Below the pieces are notes generated by a model that searched no databases, was not told where the DNA came from, and was given only the letters and a program-made list of their open reading frames with translations. Positions 12,192 to 13,152 of a stretch of DNA of 13,152 bases are shown piece after piece. Positions within the stretch are counted from its first letter, which is position 1; each line of letters opens with the position of its first letter. The translations under genes were made by a program, and so were the position numbers. The stretch is from assembly GCA_934591725.1 (NCBI GenBank), contig CAKTPR010000059.1:1-13152 (forward strand), read 5' to 3'. The DNA comes from an uncultured Oscillospiraceae bacterium. Lineage in GTDB: Bacteria; Bacillota; Clostridia; Oscillospirales; Oscillospiraceae.

Positions 12192-12986
12192 ATGGCAATA
12201 CTTGAAGTTGAAAACCTGAAAAAGAGCTTTGATGAGCTGGACGTCCTCAAGGGCATCAGCTTCTCCCTCAATAAGGGCGAGGCGCTGAGCATCATCGGCT
12301 CCTCCGGCAGCGGCAAGACTACTATGCTGCGCTGCCTGAACTTCCTTGAAATGCCGAGCTCCGGCAGGATCACCGTGAACACCGATGCGGGTACGCATGT
12401 CCTGTTTGACGACAGCGCCGAGAAAAAGCTCACCGACGCGGAGATCAGGAAAAACCGCCTGCACTTTGGGCTCGTGTTCCAGAGCTTCAATCTCTTCCCG
12501 CAGTACACCGCGCTTGAGAACGTGACACTCGCCCCGAAGCTTCAGGCCAAGAACACCGAGGCGTACAAGGCCGATCCCAAGGCGATAGTAAAGGGCATCA
12601 ATGACTGCGGCATGGAGCTTCTCAGCCAGATGGGGCTTGCCGACCGCGCGGGCTATTACCCGCATCAGCTCTCCGGCGGCCAGCAGCAGCGCGTTGCGAT
12701 CGCGCGCGCCCTCGCGCTCGAACCGGACATCCTCTGCTTTGATGAGCCGACGAGCGCCCTCGACCCGGAGCTTACCGGCGAGGTGCTCAAGGTAATCCGC
12801 GGCCTTGCCGAGAAGGACACGACCATGATAATCGTCACGCATGAGATGGCCTTTGCGCACGATGTGTCGGACGATGTTATCTTCATGGACGGCGGCGTCA
12901 TCGTCGAGCAGGGGCCTCCGTCGAGAGTCCTTGAGAACCCGACCGAGGAGCGCACGCGCCAGTTCCTGCGCAGCTATAACAAGTAA
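12192..12986 (+). CDS. Amino acid ABC transporter ATP-binding protein (GlnQ family)
   Basis: 264 residues with all ABC motifs: Walker A GSSGSGKTT (36-44), Q-loop Gln97 in FQSFNLFP, signature LSGGQQQR (160-167), Walker B ILCFDEP (180-186) with catalytic Glu185, D-loop SALD and H-loop His217 in VTHEM. It is ~20 residues longer than usual for GlnQ; the extra residues lie at ~62-90 (DAGTHVLFDDSAEKK) and ~120-138 (KNTEAYKADPKAIVK). The homodimer would drive import through the permease encoded just upstream, with the permuted lipoprotein delivering substrate. It is the last gene of the three-gene operon. Confidence 0.95.
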   Translation: MAILEVENLKKSFDELDVLKGISFSLNKGEALSIIGSSGSGKTTMLRCLNFLEMPSSGRITVNTDAGTHVLFDDSAEKKLTDAEIRKNRLHFGLVFQSFNLFPQYTALENVTLAPKLQAKNTEAYKADPKAIVKGINDCGMELLSQMGLADRAGYYPHQLSGGQQQRVAIARALALEPDILCFDEPTSALDPELTGEVLKVIRGLAEKDTTMIIVTHEMAFAHDVSDDVIFMDGGVIVEQGPPSRVLENPTEERTRQFLRSYNK

Positions 12987-13010
12987 GAAAATAACATTTT
13001 CAAGATTTTT
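12987..13010 (+). terminator. Weak AT-rich terminator candidate after the ATPase gene
   Basis: GAAAAT-AAC-ATTTTC hairpin directly after the stop codon, followed by AAGATTTTT. The stem is short and has one G-C pair per arm, so efficiency is doubtful. Confidence 0.35.
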
Positions 13011-13021
13011 GCATAAAGCTG

Positions 13022-13051
13022 TTGACATTCGGCCCTAAGATATGGTATTAT
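13022..13051 (+). promoter_or_regulatory. Promoter of tRNA-Gly(TCC) with internal dyad
   Basis: -35 TTGACA (13022-13027), 18-base spacer, extended -10 TGG-TATTAT (13046-13051). A dyad GCCCT-A-AGATA / TATCT-C-AGGGC (13032-13059) surrounds the -10. The start point would lie about 17-20 bases before the tRNA. Confidence 0.8.
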
Positions 13052-13076
13052 CTCAGGGCTGAATGGGAACAGACAT

Positions 13077-13150
13077 GCGGGTGTAGTTCAATGGTAGAAC
13101 ACCAGCCTTCCAAGCTGGATACGTGGGTTCGATTCCCATCACCCGCTCCA
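13077..13150 (+). tRNA. tRNA-Gly (anticodon TCC)
   Basis: Acceptor GCGGGTG pairs with CACCCGC... ending T-CCA (13147-13150). The D arm is GTTC/GAAC. The anticodon arm is CCAGC-CTTCCAA-GCTGG with anticodon TCC at 13109-13111. The T arm is GTGGG-TTCGATT-CCCAT. All arms fold and CCA is encoded. It differs clearly in sequence from the tRNA-Gly(CCC) at 5577-5650, so it is not a duplicated attachment site. Confidence 0.96.
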
Positions 13151-13152
13151 CC

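Noticed and set aside
12168..13028. Long minus-strand open frame opposite the ABC ATPase
   Set aside because: The plus strand has every ABC ATPase motif; the antisense frame is a composition effect.
1..13152. CRISPR array, insertion sequence, riboswitch or toxin-antitoxin pair
   Set aside because: No regularly spaced repeats, transposase motifs with terminal inverted repeats, long structured leaders or paired small toxin/antitoxin genes were found on reading both strands.

Overview
The window looks like a piece of a GC-rich, low-GC-phylum (Firmicutes) gut anaerobe, most likely Clostridia of the Oscillospiraceae/Ruminococcaceae type. The grounds are strong AGGAGG ribosome sites, an NfnAB-type oxidoreductase pair, a lipoprotein whose Thr/Glu/Ala/Pro linker is typical of that group, and phage genes of families common in Clostridia phages. 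This placement is inference; no marker gene fixes the species.

Positions 1-5423 are the right end of an integrated siphophage-like prophage, all on the + strand. It starts inside a tail-type gene and continues with a chimeric tail/receptor-binding-type protein, a string of small tightly packed or overlapping accessory tail genes, a DUF6275-type protein, a lysis pair (NlpC/P60-like endolysin, then holin), a small helix-turn-helix protein and a terminator. Three conserved phage proteins of unknown role follow the terminator. The prophage stops at the 3' side of a minus-strand tRNA-Gly(CCC) gene (5577-5650), a classical integration target. No integrase is in the window; it would be expected at the far left end of the prophage.

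Positions 5650-13152 are chromosomal. On the minus strand lie nfnA-nfnB (annotated in many genomes as a sulfide dehydrogenase-like subunit plus gltA) and, further right, a LUD-domain gene with a cupin gene behind it. The LUD promoter is a perfect TTGACA-17-TATAAT and stands back to back with a promoter for a plus-strand polytopic membrane protein resembling a GltS-type carrier. Next comes a plus-strand amino-acid-type ABC importer operon (binding lipoprotein, permease, ATPase), then tRNA-Gly(TCC) behind its own promoter.

The most unusual item is the ABC binding lipoprotein (10538-11389). Its two halves are in swapped order: the part that normally forms the C-terminal half of an SBP_bac_3 protein follows the lipoprotein linker directly, and the normally N-terminal lobe ends the protein. 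It reads as a circularly permuted solute-binding protein serving an otherwise ordinary HisM/GlnQ-type transporter. Second in interest are the prophage/tRNA junction, the compositionally chimeric tail protein, and the three-gene phage block behind the lysis terminator.
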